Origin: Lunularia cruciata
Taxonomy: Eukaryota; Streptophyta; Marchantiopsida; Lunulariales; Lunulariaceae
DNA length: 64,000 nucleotides
NCBI GenBank assembly: GCA_948567375.1
Contig: OX419756.1
Span: 72,740,333-72,804,332 of the forward strand
Reading direction: 5' to 3'
Position 1 is the stretch's first letter. Each line of letters begins with the position of its first letter. A program made the position numbers and the translations under genes. Positions 1 to 13,789 of this stretch are shown in pieces. The notes below the pieces were generated by a model. The model saw nothing but the letters and a program-made list of their open reading frames with translations, was not told the origin of the DNA and ran no database searches.

Positions 1-882
1 TAAAAAATCATAAATACTTAGTTCTCCTATCTAAAATAAAGGATTGTAAATTGGATGTAGACAGAATTTTCCAAAAAAAAGTTAAAACTTATGTTAGCTT
101 TAAAGGATTAAAGGTAATTTCAATGATCAATTATTATAACTCACTCAACTTCGTTATGTCATATTAAAAAAAATAATAAAATTGGCACTCAATTAATATA
201 CTGAAACTAAGTCCATTGAGAACTATATTGCTTACAAGTTGATATGATAGTCAAAATCTTTTAATTAAGTCTCTTAAGACCTAGTTGACTAAGATTTCAG
301 ATTCATCCTCCAATCTTCCTTCTACTACATATCGTACCTTGCATAATAATTCTAATTATAGTATCTCTTTACAAAATAAGTACTTCTAGTATCAACCTGT
401 ATATAATCCTAACTTGTAGGTTTTTATGGGTTTTAATATTTTTCCTCTTAATCTAGGTGCATGCCTCTCAAAGCTTGTTTATTGAGCAAGTTTATGTTGT
501 ATTGTATATTTTCACATTATCATTAGTAGAGAATATAATTATATCCCACATTATTTTATCATTTAATATCATTGTGATGGTTTAAAATATTAATGCATAT
601 TTCTTATATAGTAAACTTATATGTATCACATGTTTTTCAGAAGTATCTTTTTTTGGAGATGAAGTTTTTTTAATAATAAATTATGTTAAGAGTGAAATAT
701 AATAAATTAATTTATTTATTTTCTACACTTCAAGGTAAATTATAAAATAAAAGAAGTTGAAATAAACATATGTCTATGCCTTTAAAAATTGGCATTTTAA
801 TTCTATCAAGGAAAGTTATATTAAACTAAATGCTAGTATGTCATCCTTAAATATTTACCTCATAGAAGTTTTGTACAAGATG

Positions 883-970
<88 letters not shown>

Positions 971-3931
971 TTGATATTTTTCTAAAATATAATTATTCAT
1001 TTACATGCAAGTTAACAAGAGACATGAGAAAATAAAAAAATTCACTTTTCATTTTTGAATAGAATTAATATCTATTCAAGCACATTGAAAAAATATCATT
1101 TATATTACAATCCTACATCATGTTCTGGTAACAATTTATTTCCCTCAACAATGATGCATATTTACTTATTTCTATACTTTTATTAGGAGTAATAAAAAGA
1201 GAAAGAAAAAAAATAACAAAAAATTGGTACATGGAAGCAAAAGTGAGTTGAGAAAAAAGAGAAGATTAACTTGTTAGAATGAGCCACTAATCTCTTATGT
1301 ATTATAGTTGTATTTTATAATGGCATGCACTTCTTGTATAATTGGATATTTTGTTTTCAATCCATAAACATAAGTTTATATATTTGGTAAATTGTTTATA
1401 TATTTTAATACTTAGTCTTTTTTATCATTATCTCCATTTCAATAATTATCAAGGTTGCTGATTTTGGACTGATAAGTACCATAACATCAATTTTCTTCAA
1501 TTTGATTTTAGCTTGAATCCTAAAAAACATTGGTTGAAGTTTAATAATAAGTAGTGCAATGCAATGCTTAATCATAAAATACAAGCAAATTGACAAACAC
1601 TTAATTGTGAGAATCTTGTTATTTACTGTGTATGATTTTTTTTAATCACACATATAGCACGTTTTAAGTATTATTATCTTTCTTTAACTTTGATTTGTTT
1701 CTTTGATGTTGATAATCTGGTATTCATATTATGCGCGTTTGATTTTCAATACCTTATTTGACCACAATACTCGTTAAGAATTTTATTTCATTTTCTATAA
1801 GCTGCAATTTCTGGATGAAAAGTAATCTAAATCATGAGATATTTCTATTATGCATATACTTTTATTAATTTTAAAATTTTAAAATAATAATTTTAATTAT
1901 TTAAAGAATTATATATCATATGCTTACCACAATAAAGAATGACTCCTATAGTCCATGAATTTATCAAGCTTATGGGCTTGATAGATTATCTACCATGTTC
2001 ATACAACATTAAAACAAGCATTATTGTATAGATATACTTTTATATTTCTCATCTAGAATACAATAATATTTTATATTCATGTTTCTCAAGTAGAAGTAGG
2101 ACATAACATGTTCTATACCCAAGAGATTTATTTTTTAGGACAAATAATTATTATCAAGAGATTCCAATAAATAAGTAAATCAATCAATCAATCTTTACTT
2201 TATCTACTATAATATAATGGGATTTACTTTCATCCTCAAGTAAAATTAATTATTTATGAGGTTTGTGGTTTAATTTTGAGATCTCATTAAGTACTTAGTG
2301 ATGAACTAGTTTTACCTTGACTTGAAGTAGGTTCAATGTAAACATATAATTTTTCTTATTCCTTTCCTACATGGATATTGATTTTTATTTCTCTAGATAT
2401 ATCTTATATTAGTTGCATTCTTCAGAAGTGAATATTTTATCTAAAAGTAAGAAATAATCAGAAAAGAAGAATTTTACAAAATAGTAATCTTATGAAATAT
2501 CAAAATTATTAAAAAAATTTAAGACTTCATTTTAATTAATAAATAATTGTAGATTATATGTTTTTTAATATAAAAATTAGAATAAGCTTAAAAAATGATA
2601 AAATTCTAATATTAAACTTGTAAATAAGAATTTCAAGCATTTTAGAATGGTAGTATATTGATGCAGAAGGTAAACCGAATCTAGATTCTAAGCTCACTAT
2701 ATAATTTGGAATTTTAGTGTAAGATGAAGACACGATATATTTTATTATTACATTCTATTGATTCAAGGAGGTAAATTTTGGAACATATGAAAGAGAATCC
2801 AAATTAACTAATCATAAACTCTTAAATTTTCACATTCACTATTTTATAGTTATGTATTCAACCGGAGTCTTAAAAAATATATTGAAAATATTTTGTATCT
2901 AGAAGAAGAAAAACATAGGGAGCTCATTTCTTGGAATTGATAATTAATTACACTTGATTTCAGATCTAAAGTATGATTATCTCAGTGTTTTAATTTAACT
3001 CTTATAAATTATTATTATTATCTATGAAGATAATAATATTTATTGATTAGTACTTTAGAAATGTATAATGTATCAATTCACTACAAACCATAAATTAAGA
3101 TATTATAGGAAAGAACTCATTGATTATATCAAAGTTCTTTGAAAAACTGGAACTACTTTCTATGTGATTTTTTGCATTCTAGTTATTTAAAATAATTTAT
3201 CATTTTAATGTGAAATATCCTAATTTCATATATATATAAAATTTATTTTTACACTAATTTATTACAGCTGTAAGCATAATCATTAATAGTTGTACATAAT
3301 TTATTGGTAAATTTTTATTGATTATATGATCACAATTTATTGTAAACTATGTAACCATAGTAATAGCAACAACCAACAGTCTTACATAATTAATTGTTAA
3401 CAATTTATTAGTTGATGGTGGTTGCTAGGATGATTCATTTATGATCAATCAATGAATATTTCTCACCTTTTCCTTTTGATGCACAATAACATAAATATGA
3501 CCACGTTGCTATTCTTCCGGTAGTTCATTGTTCTAGTAGTCAACAACACCATACATGAAAATATAAATCCAAATAATCACTCCAAGCCCCCTATGTAAGT
3601 GGAAGTCAAAGAATTTCAACCTCAAAGTCTTTGAAATTGTGGAATCGGATCTAATGTGCAAAAATGTCCCAAGTGACAATAACACATGAACTGATGGACA
3701 AAAGATTGCAATTCAAATTAGAGTTTCACAGCAGGGTGTTAAAAAAATGAAGTGACATAGTCTAGACTCGAGCAATCTCTCAACAAACAAAAGAACAAGA
3801 ATATCAACCACTTTAACTCGGAACCAAGTAACCATGGCATCTGACTCGGCATCCTTCTCAAAATTTTAAGGGATGAGAGATTCAAGGAATTCCTTCTCAA
3901 AATTGTAAGGGACGAGAGATTCAATGAATTC
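1..3931. other. AT-rich intergenic spacer
   Basis: Very AT-rich sequence with stops in all frames at short spacing. I see no conserved protein motif, tRNA-like or rRNA-like segment here. The only clear structure is the microsatellite at 883-970, listed separately. Confidence 0.7.
883..970. repeat. Compound TA/TC microsatellite
   Basis: A run of TA dinucleotides (about 883-931) passes into about a dozen TC units (932-955) and back into TA (956-970). Any open frame through it (Ile-Tyr and Ser-Leu repeats) is an artefact of the dinucleotide repeat. Confidence 0.95.
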
Positions 3932-4978
3932 ATGGAACGGGAGATGAAGAAGCCATTAGAGCAGAACATAAGTTCATACATGTACATTGAGCACATCTAC
4001 TTCACAATCAAAGAGCATACTATATCCATCATCAAGATTAACAAGATCAAAATCATCATCGATGAAACTATTGACTTTCTAAACCGAAAAGTGGTCACTA
4101 TGTTCGTTTCCTCTCACATATATGTACCAAAAACTACTCCGCCGGTCCTTTACCCATCTCAAGGAGAAAAAGAAATCTAATATGATCAAGATTGTCCAAA
4201 TCATCCAAGACACAATTCATAACTTCGTTAGGGGCCAAGTCGAAGACAAATATTCGTAGCTCGCATTGTTAGTATCAGATAGTTCCATAATTGGTCAAAG
4301 TTGAAAGGACTTTAAATCAACCTAGTTTCTAGGGATGCATCACACATCACATGCCTTGCACACGAAATGGATAAAGTTTATGAAATTGTGCAAAATGGTC
4401 TCCCGTTCTCAATCAATTTATCAGATCCACGGAGACCATCACTTCCAATTCTTAAAGTTGTTGAGAACAATTCGTCGAAGTTGTTTGAAGCCAATTCCCA
4501 ACGAACCCATCATTCGTTGGGGACATGGATCAGGACCGCCGTCGCTTATCAGAAGATGATGGATATCAGCAAGTTGAAAGAGTTCATCATCCAACTCGAT
4601 GATAGGTCGCTTGACATCTCTCATGCCAAGAAGTTGGTTGTAAATCAATCCTTCAAAACAAAACTTCAATCCATTGAGAAGTACGAGCAGTCACCCGTGA
4701 TCATCACTCAACCAGATAAGCAAGGATTGACAATCAAAGAACATATCTCTTTGATTGATACGGAGAAATCGATATTGAATGGTAGCAATCTTGAGCGACT
4801 AGAGGCAATTCTCAAGGTGACCCATACAGTGTTAAGGTTGTTTGTGGAACACGTGGACCAACTCGACGGTATGCGGACTCATGTCCCTCTTGTCATTGTC
4901 GAGCGCTCTTTCTCCCGAATGCAGAACTTTGTTATTGACAATACCAACCGTCTTCATGCCGAGACAATCCATAAATAA
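3932..4978 (+). pseudogene. Decayed hAT-type transposase
   Basis: Two open stretches in different frames resemble successive blocks of hAT transposases. The first (3932-4180) contains DETIDFLNRKVVTMFV, like the hAT block around the first acidic residue (typically DETTD..GR.V...V). Near 4267-4300 another frame reads LLVSDSSIIG, like the 'LLVSD' block. The last (open upstream of the ATG at 4367, to 4978) begins with HITCLAHEMDKVYEIV (HITCLAHE at 4343-4366), the 'HITCLAHAL' block before the helical insertion, followed by LGTWIRTAVAYQK, like 'RWGTWL.A..YY'. At least two frameshifts separate the blocks, and I see no BED finger or C-terminal dimerisation block, so this is a relic. A short domesticated host gene is possible but the breaks argue against it. 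Family assignment is from memory of motifs. Confidence 0.6.
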
Positions 4979-5060
4979 ATGGTCATCTAAGTCAACTGAT
5001 GTTATAATCTCCTAGTGATTTGTTTTCCGCATTTTACAGAATGATATTGTAATCAACTGA

Positions 5061-5117
5061 GATTCCGCTTTTAACTTGAGATTCCGCTTTTAACTTGAGA
5101 TTCCACTTTTAACTGAT
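5061..5117. repeat. 19-bp tandem repeat, three copies
   Basis: Three head-to-tail 19-bp units beginning GATTCCGCTTTTAACTTGA. The third has one G-to-A change and a slightly different end. It marks the left border of the ABCG7 gene island, where the sequence becomes less AT-rich. Confidence 0.9.
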
Positions 5118-5883
5118 AAATACTCCGCACTTTCGAAGTCCTTAATTGTAGCACGTACCCTGGTTATCATCCGTCAGGTAATACCCCACTCACTGCCAAC
5201 TCTGCGCGCCCAAGGCCCAGTAGGTCCACGAGGTGACGTAATGCGGGACTCAAGGATGCCGCACGTCTACTCGACGGTACGCTTGTTCACCTCTCTTCTG
5301 TGATTGGTCTACTGGATTTGTCCGGCAGGAACTGTACTAGCTCTGACTGCGTACAAGTGGAGTGTCCATCACGAACTACGTAAAAGGAAGGCTCCGTGAG
5401 AGTGCTCGCTTCTTCAAATTGGAGATGGTAAACTTCAACGCCCTGGACCACTTCCGCTGATCAATTTCATCGTCCAAGGTACTGAATTCTGTGCTAAAAA
5501 CTACCTTGTATGAATTCGATTCGTTTATGTGGAGCTCCGGCTGTTTCTTATTGGTAGTGATCTTGGTAGCTTGGAATTCATAGGCCGGAAACTAACGAAT
5601 TTGAATTCTGTAACAATGAAATAAATTGGATAGACAATTACGATTAAGTTATTGAAACTGTGTTGTAACAAGTTTCAGATTCGCCGAGAAGTCCGTCTTT
5701 CATTTTTTGAAGTTTCAGTTGTCTTGGCGGGCTCACGAGCTAAAATCTATGAGACCAGTCGTAATTGGTCAGGTCTTTCATATGATATTTTGTCGAAGCT
5801 GAAGGCTGTTTGATTTTATGACAGACATGTACTGATTCGGTACAAGAAGGCGATATTTAGTTGGAGCCGGGCTTTCTGATAAG
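5118..5883 (+). promoter_or_regulatory. Upstream region and 5' UTR of the ABCG7 gene
   Basis: More GC-balanced than the spacer to the left and without a conserved reading frame. An inverted CCAAT box (ATTGG, 5302-5306) is present; I see no convincing TATA box. The transcription start cannot be placed. A 5' UTR intron is possible but not demonstrable here. Confidence 0.4.
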
Positions 5884-8800
5884 ATGGAGAGAATTGGCCA
5901 GCATATTCCTACGTTGCTCGCTGCAGGGTTAGCACTTGTGTCTCTGCACATTTACCCTTACTCGCCGACTTCATCGGACGAGTCCACACATCACAGGGTA
6001 TCTCTGACTGCAGACGAGGAAGAAGGTGAGGACCTTGAAGAGGGGACAGAAGATGATTCTGTGAAGCCTGTTATTGTGCAATGGAGGAACGTGAGTTGCG
6101 TGCTGACGGAAAAATCAGGGGACGTGGTATGTACGTCCTCACATCTGTTTGTAAATTTTTTGTTTCCTTGATGCTAGGATGATCGAGAAATTAACATTTT
6201 TCTCTAATTTAAGACTGAGGCTGATTATCTTGTTGTGCTGAAGCGGGAAGCTAATTTCCGGAAGTACAAAATATTGTAATGGGTACATACTAATCTCCTT
6301 GGAACTTAATTTGGAAGACTGGTAATATGTGCCAGACGTAGTATTGTTGTCCAGAGATTGAGTGATATTGAATGTCAGGATGGAGTCTGCATAAACTCAA
6401 ACTTTGTACGCTCTGATGAGATCACTCCAGTCTTTCTTAGATGCAATGACATTTTGTTCTGATAAGTCTCGTATTGACGTTAACAGTCAAAAACAGTGCT
6501 GAACAACGTGACTGGGGAAGCGAAACCTGGACGATTACTTGCCATAATGGGACCATCAGGTTCCGGAAAGACCTCATTGATAAATGTTCTAGCAGGTCAA
6601 TTGCCTGCATCGAAGCGTATGCAGCTTACCGGGCATCTACTTATTAATGGGCGGCCTGTCAGGAATACAAAGCATACGTATGTCTTCGGTAAATTGGTTG
6701 TCAAGGATGTTGTCTTCGCTACTTTGTTTTCTTAACCTAGATGTATGATCCAGTAATGCCGTACATCCATCTATCCACGGGGTATGAAGTACTTAGAAAT
6801 GTTGAATGTGGACTGAAAATCATGTTTTTGAGTGCAGGGTTGCTTATGTGAGACAAGAGGATCTCTTCTTCTCGCAGTTGACGGTAAGAGAGACCCTTGC
6901 TCTTGCAGCCGAGCTTCAACTCCCGAAAAGGGTGGACAAGGTGAAGTATGTGGATGAACTCCTCAACCGACTGGGCCTGGTAAGCTTCTCTAATTTCTTT
7001 AAAACATGGCCAATTTAAATCAGAGTTACTTAAATTTTGCCTTTCCTCGATCCACATGTCTTGAAAGTGAGTACCACTTTGCGTATCTGCTAGAAGTTTT
7101 CACCTTAGCATTTTCAAACCTAATTCTTGCAGCACAGTTAACAGATAGTTGCATCTAAGGGAATTATCGGTTGCTCATGAATGAAACTGTGTGAACGGAT
7201 AGGCAAACTGTGCCGAAACTATAGTTGGAGACAAGAAAGTACGAGGTATCAGTGGCGGAGAGAAAAAGAGGTTATCAATAGCTTGTGAACTTATCGCAAG
7301 TCCTTCCATAATATTTGCAGATGAACCAACCACCGGTAAGCTGTTGAGTACGATGAGTCTGGAAGTCGGGTTTTATCTCCTTTCTATCTAGACTCAAAAA
7401 GTTTTCCTTGTCCTTAACCAACCCGACTGAAAAGTATATGCTTGAACTACTGCAGGTTTAGATGCTTTTCAAGCGGAGCAAGTCATGGAAACCTTGCGCA
7501 AACTGGCTCACGACGGTCACACCGTAGTATGCTCCATTCATCAACCACGAGGGTCAATATATGCCAAATTTGACGATCTTATTCTCTTGTCATCTGGTTC
7601 CCTTGTATATATGGGCGCTGCTGGAGAAAAAGCTCTCACCTATTTCCAACAGATTGGGTCAGTGAAATAACTTTTGTACTTGTCTTTCTTGAACATCTGC
7701 TTACAAAAAACACAATTATCTTCCCGTTCGTAGTGCAAATATTTATGTTGCCACAAAGTTCTATGAACGTGAATGTTGATGCAAAAGATTATGGAACCAA
7801 CTTTCACATCTTCAAGCAAGGTCGACCCCATTGCCAAGTCAGTCAGTTTTGCATCAAAGGGCTGAATTTTGGATAATTGCCACTAGGTACAAATGTCCTG
7901 AACACGTGAATCCAGCAGAGTATTTTGCCGACTTGATCTCAATTGATTACTCTTCTCCAGAGAGAGAAGAGTCCACTCGTGAGAAGCTAAAGAGCCTGGT
8001 CAAAATGTTCGACGAAAGGAGAATCCAAACTTTATATGGAACCTCAAACGGTAGCAGTGGCATCTTAGTGAAAAGTTCATCTGTGAAAGTTGCTCGTGAA
8101 CCCATCGGCTGGTGGAAGCAGTTTCGTATCCTGCTTCGACGAGCATGGCTGCAGGTTTGTAACCTTAATAAGCTGCTTGATCTCCAATTTTCGTTGGAGT
8201 GGTAAGCCCTTAAAGTTAACTCTTATATTGCCCGTTGAAAGAGGACTTTGAGAGTCGCTCACGTGAAATGAGTATGTTATTGGATTTGAGCAAGATTCCC
8301 ATCCCTACATGAGTTTAGAACTTGGAAAGTAAGATGATTCATCATTTCATCTCAATTGTTTGTTTCTCTCGTAAATAGCACTAACTTCAATCTAGTATTG
8401 CACATGTTCAGGGTTGAGGCATTTAGAATTATCAGGCTTACCGCTTACTTTAGGAAGTAGCTCAGTGCTATGTAACGATACTGTGCAGTATCTACTGTTT
8501 ACAGGCGACTCGTGATGGACCGACCAACAAAGTTCGTGGTACGATGTCAGTATCATCAGCACTGATTTTTGGGTCAATTTTCTGGCGAATGGGGCGCACT
8601 CAAACGTCAATCCAAGATCGACTGGGTCTACTTCAGGTCTGATATTTAAGCTTGGTACTGCCTATCTGCGTGTTAAAGTAGTCAAATTTGCAGTAAAGTG
8701 GTCAATCCTGGGCATTACCATACCACTGTTTCAGACGCAGCAAGTTTAGAAAATGGACTCTCTGCAGTCTGAGAATATTGGTTACTGGTTGGATATTTCT

Positions 8801-10636
8801 ATGTACTTTACCGGCTGATATCACTAAGGCTGATACACCTTGTTGAGTTGTGCAGGTTGCAGCTGTTAACACAGCCATGGCAGCGCTTACCAAGACGGTT
8901 AACGTCTTCCCCAAGGAAAGGACAATAGTGCAGCAAGAGCGAACCAAGGGCTCCTATTCTTTGGTTCCGTACTTATTGTCAAAGTTGGTTGCTGAAGCAC
9001 CTATAAGTGCTGCATTTCCCCTGGCCTTCGGTGCAATAGTGTATCCAATGACTAGACTGCATCCGACATTTTCCAGGTTTGCCCGAATCTGAAATGTAGA
9101 TTCTCGGTAGACATCTGATTTGAAGTAGCTCGCAACAAATTAAATGCCCTTCTACGACAATCCAAAACTTTCTGGATTACTCGGAGAAGCAGATATGCCG
9201 ACACTGTGTCTTGTTTGTGCAACAGGTTTCTCAAATTTTCGGGGATCATGACAGTTGAGGCCTTTGCAGCTTCTGCCATGGGATTGACGGTTGGGGCCAT
9301 AGCTCCCACTTTGGAAGCTGCTAGTGCTTTGGGCCCCTCGATAATGACCGTCTTCATTGTGTTTGGTGGCTACTACGTGAATGAAGAGAACACTCCTATT
9401 GTATTCCGCTGGCTACCGAAGGTGTCCATGATCCGCTGGTACGTCTGGTTTGCAGGTCATTGCCACCTTCATGCAGCTCTTACGAGTTTTGGACTATCCT
9501 GAAAGTTATCAAATTTGAGTGTGTTTGCAGCTCGGAAGAAAAGATGGACTTACAAGTTAACCACGTGCTAGCCCCATAGAAGTTAGATATGTCATACTGA
9601 CCTGTCCCGGCTAGTTGTAAACTTCATATCAGGAGTTTATGACTCTTGGACTTTAGGACTCTTGGAGTTTCGGACTATCCTGAAAGTTATCAAACTTGGA
9701 CTGTGCTTGTAGCTCGCAAGTCAGAAGATGGAATTAGAAGTTAAATATGCCATACAGGCCTGACACGGCAAGCTGTAGAGATCATATCAGGAGAACGTGT
9801 TTGTGAAGACCCAACAAATCATGCCGAGAATGACATGTGAAGCTAATCTGAGCTGTATGGAGACAATGGCCGCATGGAGTGTAGGCGAGGCACCTTAATA
9901 ACCCTCAGGTGCAAGAAAGGCCTTACTGGCGAAGAGAAGAAAGGCCTTACTGACGAAGATTGTGCTAAAATGACAAACGAAAAATACCAAGAGACCTTGA
10001 ATACGTAAAGGATTCTGAAGTACTCCGGTCAGCATCCCCTCGACCAAATCCACCTACATCTGGATTGTTAGTTAAAGATTGATTAACTTTAACAATGTCG
10101 TTGTGCAGGGCTTTTCAAGGCTTGTGTATAAACGAGTTCTCGGGCCTTAAATTTGTGAAGGAGAAATCTTTTGACGTTGAAAATGGAGAGCAGGTTAGCA
10201 AACCTAACTTAACTTCATTAAAGAACTCGAGCTGTCGATTGGGATTCTTTGACTTGTAGAAAACTCGCAGCAGGTGCGATGGAGGAAATCAGATTGTTAG
10301 GCCAAGTATGTTGTTTGATATATCATATTGGCATTTGCCTGATTGACCTCCCGTGCATTCCTGTTACAGGCCTTGGACAGACTATCATTTGCGAAGAGTA
10401 CCCTCAGAGAGGCTTTGGTACAAGAGGGCCGGATAGCCCTCTTCTGGTACTACCTTACTTATATCTTCCTCAAAAGAAATAAGCCACGATACCAGAAATT
10501 TGAGCTTCCAGCTCCACGTCAAAATCCGTCAGCTTTGGCTGAATGTAGCAGGGCGTCGGGCCAAAGTGAGGAAGAATTCTCTGAAGCAGTTGCTGATGCC
10601 ATGAACGCTAGCGCCGACGAGGATGGAGGCCAGTGA
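5884..10636 (+). CDS. ABCG7: Half-size ABCG transporter, ABCG7/WBC7 type, 11 exons
   Basis: Exons by splice consensus and frame: 5884-6126, 6487-6677, 6838-6979, 7203-7335, 7456-7657, 7887-8154, 8505-8636, 8856-9076, 9226-9438, 10109-10193, 10370-10636. They join to 698 aa; Arabidopsis ABCG7 is about 725. All introns are GT-AG. Order is ATPase domain then membrane domain, as in ABCG half-transporters. Visible: Walker A GPSGSGKT (103-110), signature ISGGEKKR (208-215), Walker B IIFADE (228-233), D-loop TTGLDA, switch His265 in CSIHQPRG, then [16 protein letters not shown] and hydrophobic helices in exons 7-9. The acidic C-terminal tail also fits ABCG7. The N terminus has a hydrophobic stretch (residues 7-24) that could target or anchor the protein. 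The ATG at 5884 is the first in frame. Half-transporters work as dimers; the substrate is not predictable from sequence. Chloroplast envelope location is known for the Arabidopsis relative only from proteomics as I recall. Intron 9 (9439-10108) is the longest and holds a duplication. Confidence 0.93.
9487..9793. repeat. Imperfect direct duplication inside ABCG7 intron 9
   Basis: Copy 1 (about 9489-9635) and copy 2 (about 9670-9793) both begin GGACTATCCTGAAAGTTATC and both end CATATCAGGAG, with small gaps between. The duplication lies wholly between the exon 9 donor and exon 10 acceptor and helps explain why this intron is the longest in the gene. Confidence 0.85.
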
Positions 10637-10804
10637 ATGAGTCTGTGGAAGCACTCCAAATGTTGTGAAGGTTGAAGAGCAGAGAAAGCTGACACGAATT
10701 TGTTGACCATTCTCACTTCATGTCAGTAGAAGTTCCCATAAAGATGTACATTACAAATCCTGAAAGTAATCGGGTACAAAGTGTATACCTCACACCTGCC
10801 CATG

Positions 10805-10810
10805 AATAAA
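10805..10810 (+). terminator. Candidate polyadenylation signal of ABCG7
   Basis: AATAAA lies about 170 bp after the ABCG7 stop codon, a normal distance for a plant 3' UTR. Plant signals are loose, so this is only the best match. Confidence 0.45.
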
Positions 10811-13789
10811 GTGTCTGTGATGAATCAACCCTTCTTAATTGCTGTGTGGGTTATGTGGACTGTTTTTAGGCCTTCCACTGTGGCATGAGTCTGAGCATAT
10901 GAGACCAGCTCAGATTCACTAGCCTTACAGGTGTTCGTCGTTCATCCTACTTCCACCATCATGTGAAGCATCTTATAATCTACGTTTTGAGAGAAACAGA
11001 CCCCCCAACCTTCTGAAGATGTTGATTATACCTCATCCTGTTATGGGAGCTCGCGTAATGTAAGGGTCTTTGCTTTTGTAAGGTTTGCAGTTAAGAATTG
11101 GATTTTTCGTCACATTAATGTGTGGTAAAACTTCTCTTACAACTCATCTTTAGCTGCTATAGAATAAGGCAGGTTTTGACAAAGAGGAGCCTCTCTAATT
11201 CTAGCTCGCTCTACAACTTAGTCGTCTCTATGTTTATCTACAAGTGAACAGGCTGTCGGGGCTAATCTAACCATGACTTCAGGTGCAGTAGCAATTACAT
11301 CTGTAATATACGGTCAACTGATGTGGTATCAGTTACACCAGTATCTTTTGCTTGGTACAATATTCCGCGGACATTTCTCTCCTGTCCATGCACACGGTAT
11401 TGTAACCGCGAATTGGTACACCGTACTCTTCTCTTCTATTCTAAACTCCAATACCATACTGGTTGACGAGATATTCGATTGGCAATCCATTTGGTTATTT
11501 GCTATGTTGTTTGCTGCTAGAATCTCCATATTTTTTGCAGCGAGCTACTCCAATACTTTTTTTCTACGCCATAATTTCTGATGATATAGAAACCCACACC
11601 GCCGACTATCTTCGCTTCCATGTTGGTGGGAAGTCTGCACACCTGCCTCCGCTGGCAGGCCTTCATGCTGCTGTCAGCTAACCATATTAAACCACAATGA
11701 TTTACAAACTTTAACAGGATAAGTCAAACCTGAGTTCTCCAAGAAGAAAGGAATCGAGGAGCAAACCTGCATAAAATCATGTCGCCTTAAAAGTTCATCG
11801 AACCGTGCTGTCGGAGGCTATGTAGACCAAGTAAGTCGGCCTCGAGCAGTAATGTACTTCGTGGAGCAGATCTACTAGCACACCACACGCAGGGCTGAAC
11901 AAGGAAACTGTTTTTGTTACCTTGTTGAGACATGTGGAAACCTTCAGTGGATGGGATAGCTACAGTGTGGCGACACCTTCTGTGGACACTCCGATATTTT
12001 CCGGAGAAATTGAACTTTGCATTGGCCTTTCAGATACCAACGGGAAGCAAAGATTGCAAGGTTGAAGGCAGGGTGCACTTGGAAAGAGTGGCTGGGAGAT
12101 ACCACTCGCAGAAATTTAATCTGGAAAAGCCTAAACTTGCTAGGAAGGCGGGCCATGGTTGCACCGTCCATTTAGTCCAGCTGTTGAGGAGAGCACTTTC
12201 GTGCTTGGTTGCCACCTAAGCAGGATGGATACAGGATAGAAGGTAAGTTCGGTCGCAATGATATTCGTCACACGTTTCTAGCCTTCCGAAGTGATTCACT
12301 TCAAAGTGTCAGTTGTTTCTGGAGTCAAACGACGACTTGAGATGTTGATATCTGATTTATGATATATCCTCAGATCTTACTGTTCGTAGCTTTTCCAACA
12401 TTTTCTTTGCCTTGAACGAGTGTCCGGAGCTGATACGGTCTCTTATACCCACGTTCAAGTGCACTTTTTACGCTTTTCACGTCAGCTATCATGAGGTATT
12501 TGGACCAAATTGAAGCTCTCTTATTTTCCATATTGTTGCCATTGCCATTCCTTACTCCTCACTTTCAAAGCCATGCACGTAGTTTAAGTACATGTAGTAT
12601 CATAAGGATGTCACATCTTTCACTAGTTGGGCTGTACTTCTGAGTCTATCTTCAGTTGATAAGTTTCTGGCAAAGAAATACTCTGTGACAAATTTCACCA
12701 GACTCAACATGCTGCTCAAACGTTATGAGTGGACCACTCCAGCTCATTGGGCTTAAAGTTGAAACTAAAGATTTAGCTTTGATGAGGCTCAACTGGCGTG
12801 CATTCAGTTTCTGTTATCCTCATTTTCATCTCCTATTCTTTGGTGGCATGGTCGAGGTATATCTGATACATGTTTGAGTAGGCGATTGTTCTACCCGAAT
12901 CAAAATACTCGTAATCTGAAATGGGCAGATATTATAAGAATGCTAATGCATGGAGCTAGAGTGGAACATGCCCATCAAAGAACGAAACAGGATACCTCTA
13001 GCCATGAGCGCACACACGTCCAAGGAGTCACCCCAAGTCCTGCAGCCTAACCTGATGAAACGAGTTGAAAATTGAATGCCTCGGGAAACACAGGTGAGTA
13101 TAATTTTCTATCGGTAACAATCGCCCGAATCTTGACATCATTCTCTAAGACGAGCACAGGATAAAATAATAACACAGACCATGCATACTTGGACTATGGC
13201 AAATCTCAAAGCTATCAACCAAAGAAACAGTCCGTGAGATGCTGATCTACTTTAATTTATTGAATCCCAGTAGTAAGCACATGTGTTCCAAGTTCTTTTC
13301 ATATTTTACAGTCAAGAGACTATCAAACATTGATAACGATGTGGACATAAAATAACCTCCGATTTCTCACAGCAATATCGGTGGATAGCCATGAAACTAC
13401 AATATGATCAAGCCCGGTTGAGGCCAGAAGTTTCTTCGATGACACACAATCCTCTTTTCCGAGCCAAACCTCGAGGTTCTAAAACTTCTTTGGATATTCA
13501 GATACAAACAGGGCAATCAGCCCATACGTGGACTTTCCAGACCACTAGAAGTTAAGCTAAAGGCGATCCTCTGCTTGAGTATCAAAATTGAAGGTAGAAC
13601 GGACCAAGTGTGCTACAGATTTCTCAATGAGGGATGACAAGTATGGAGTACTCTTTTGTGACCAGTGTATAATTTGAAAGAATTAGAGAAGTGAATGGCA
13701 TGTGTAACTTTACAGCGGTCAATTGGAGTCCAGCCGGAAAACTAGAAACATGTGTTGTGTAGTGTGGAGTGTCACTCCGGCCTGAGATA
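10811..13789. other. Spacer between convergent ABCG7 and ERO1 genes
   Basis: Short open frames occur (for example 11273-11581 and 11932-12219 on +), but none has a motif I recognise or continues into a plausible exon set. A reversed AATAAA (TTTATT, 13256-13261) could serve the ERO1 transcript on the minus strand. An undetected RNA gene or fast-evolving gene cannot be excluded. Confidence 0.5.

Noticed and set aside
838..1035. Ile-Tyr/Ser-Leu repeat protein
   Set aside because: Translation of a TA/TC microsatellite; same for the frames at 41218-41412 and 63475-63660.
6496..10636. Several short ABC-transporter-like frames as separate genes
   Set aside because: GT-AG borders and phases join them into one 698-aa ABCG7 protein.
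11273..12219. Possible genes between ABCG7 and ERO1
   Set aside because: Overlapping frames on both strands without motifs or consistent splice sites; not enough to call.
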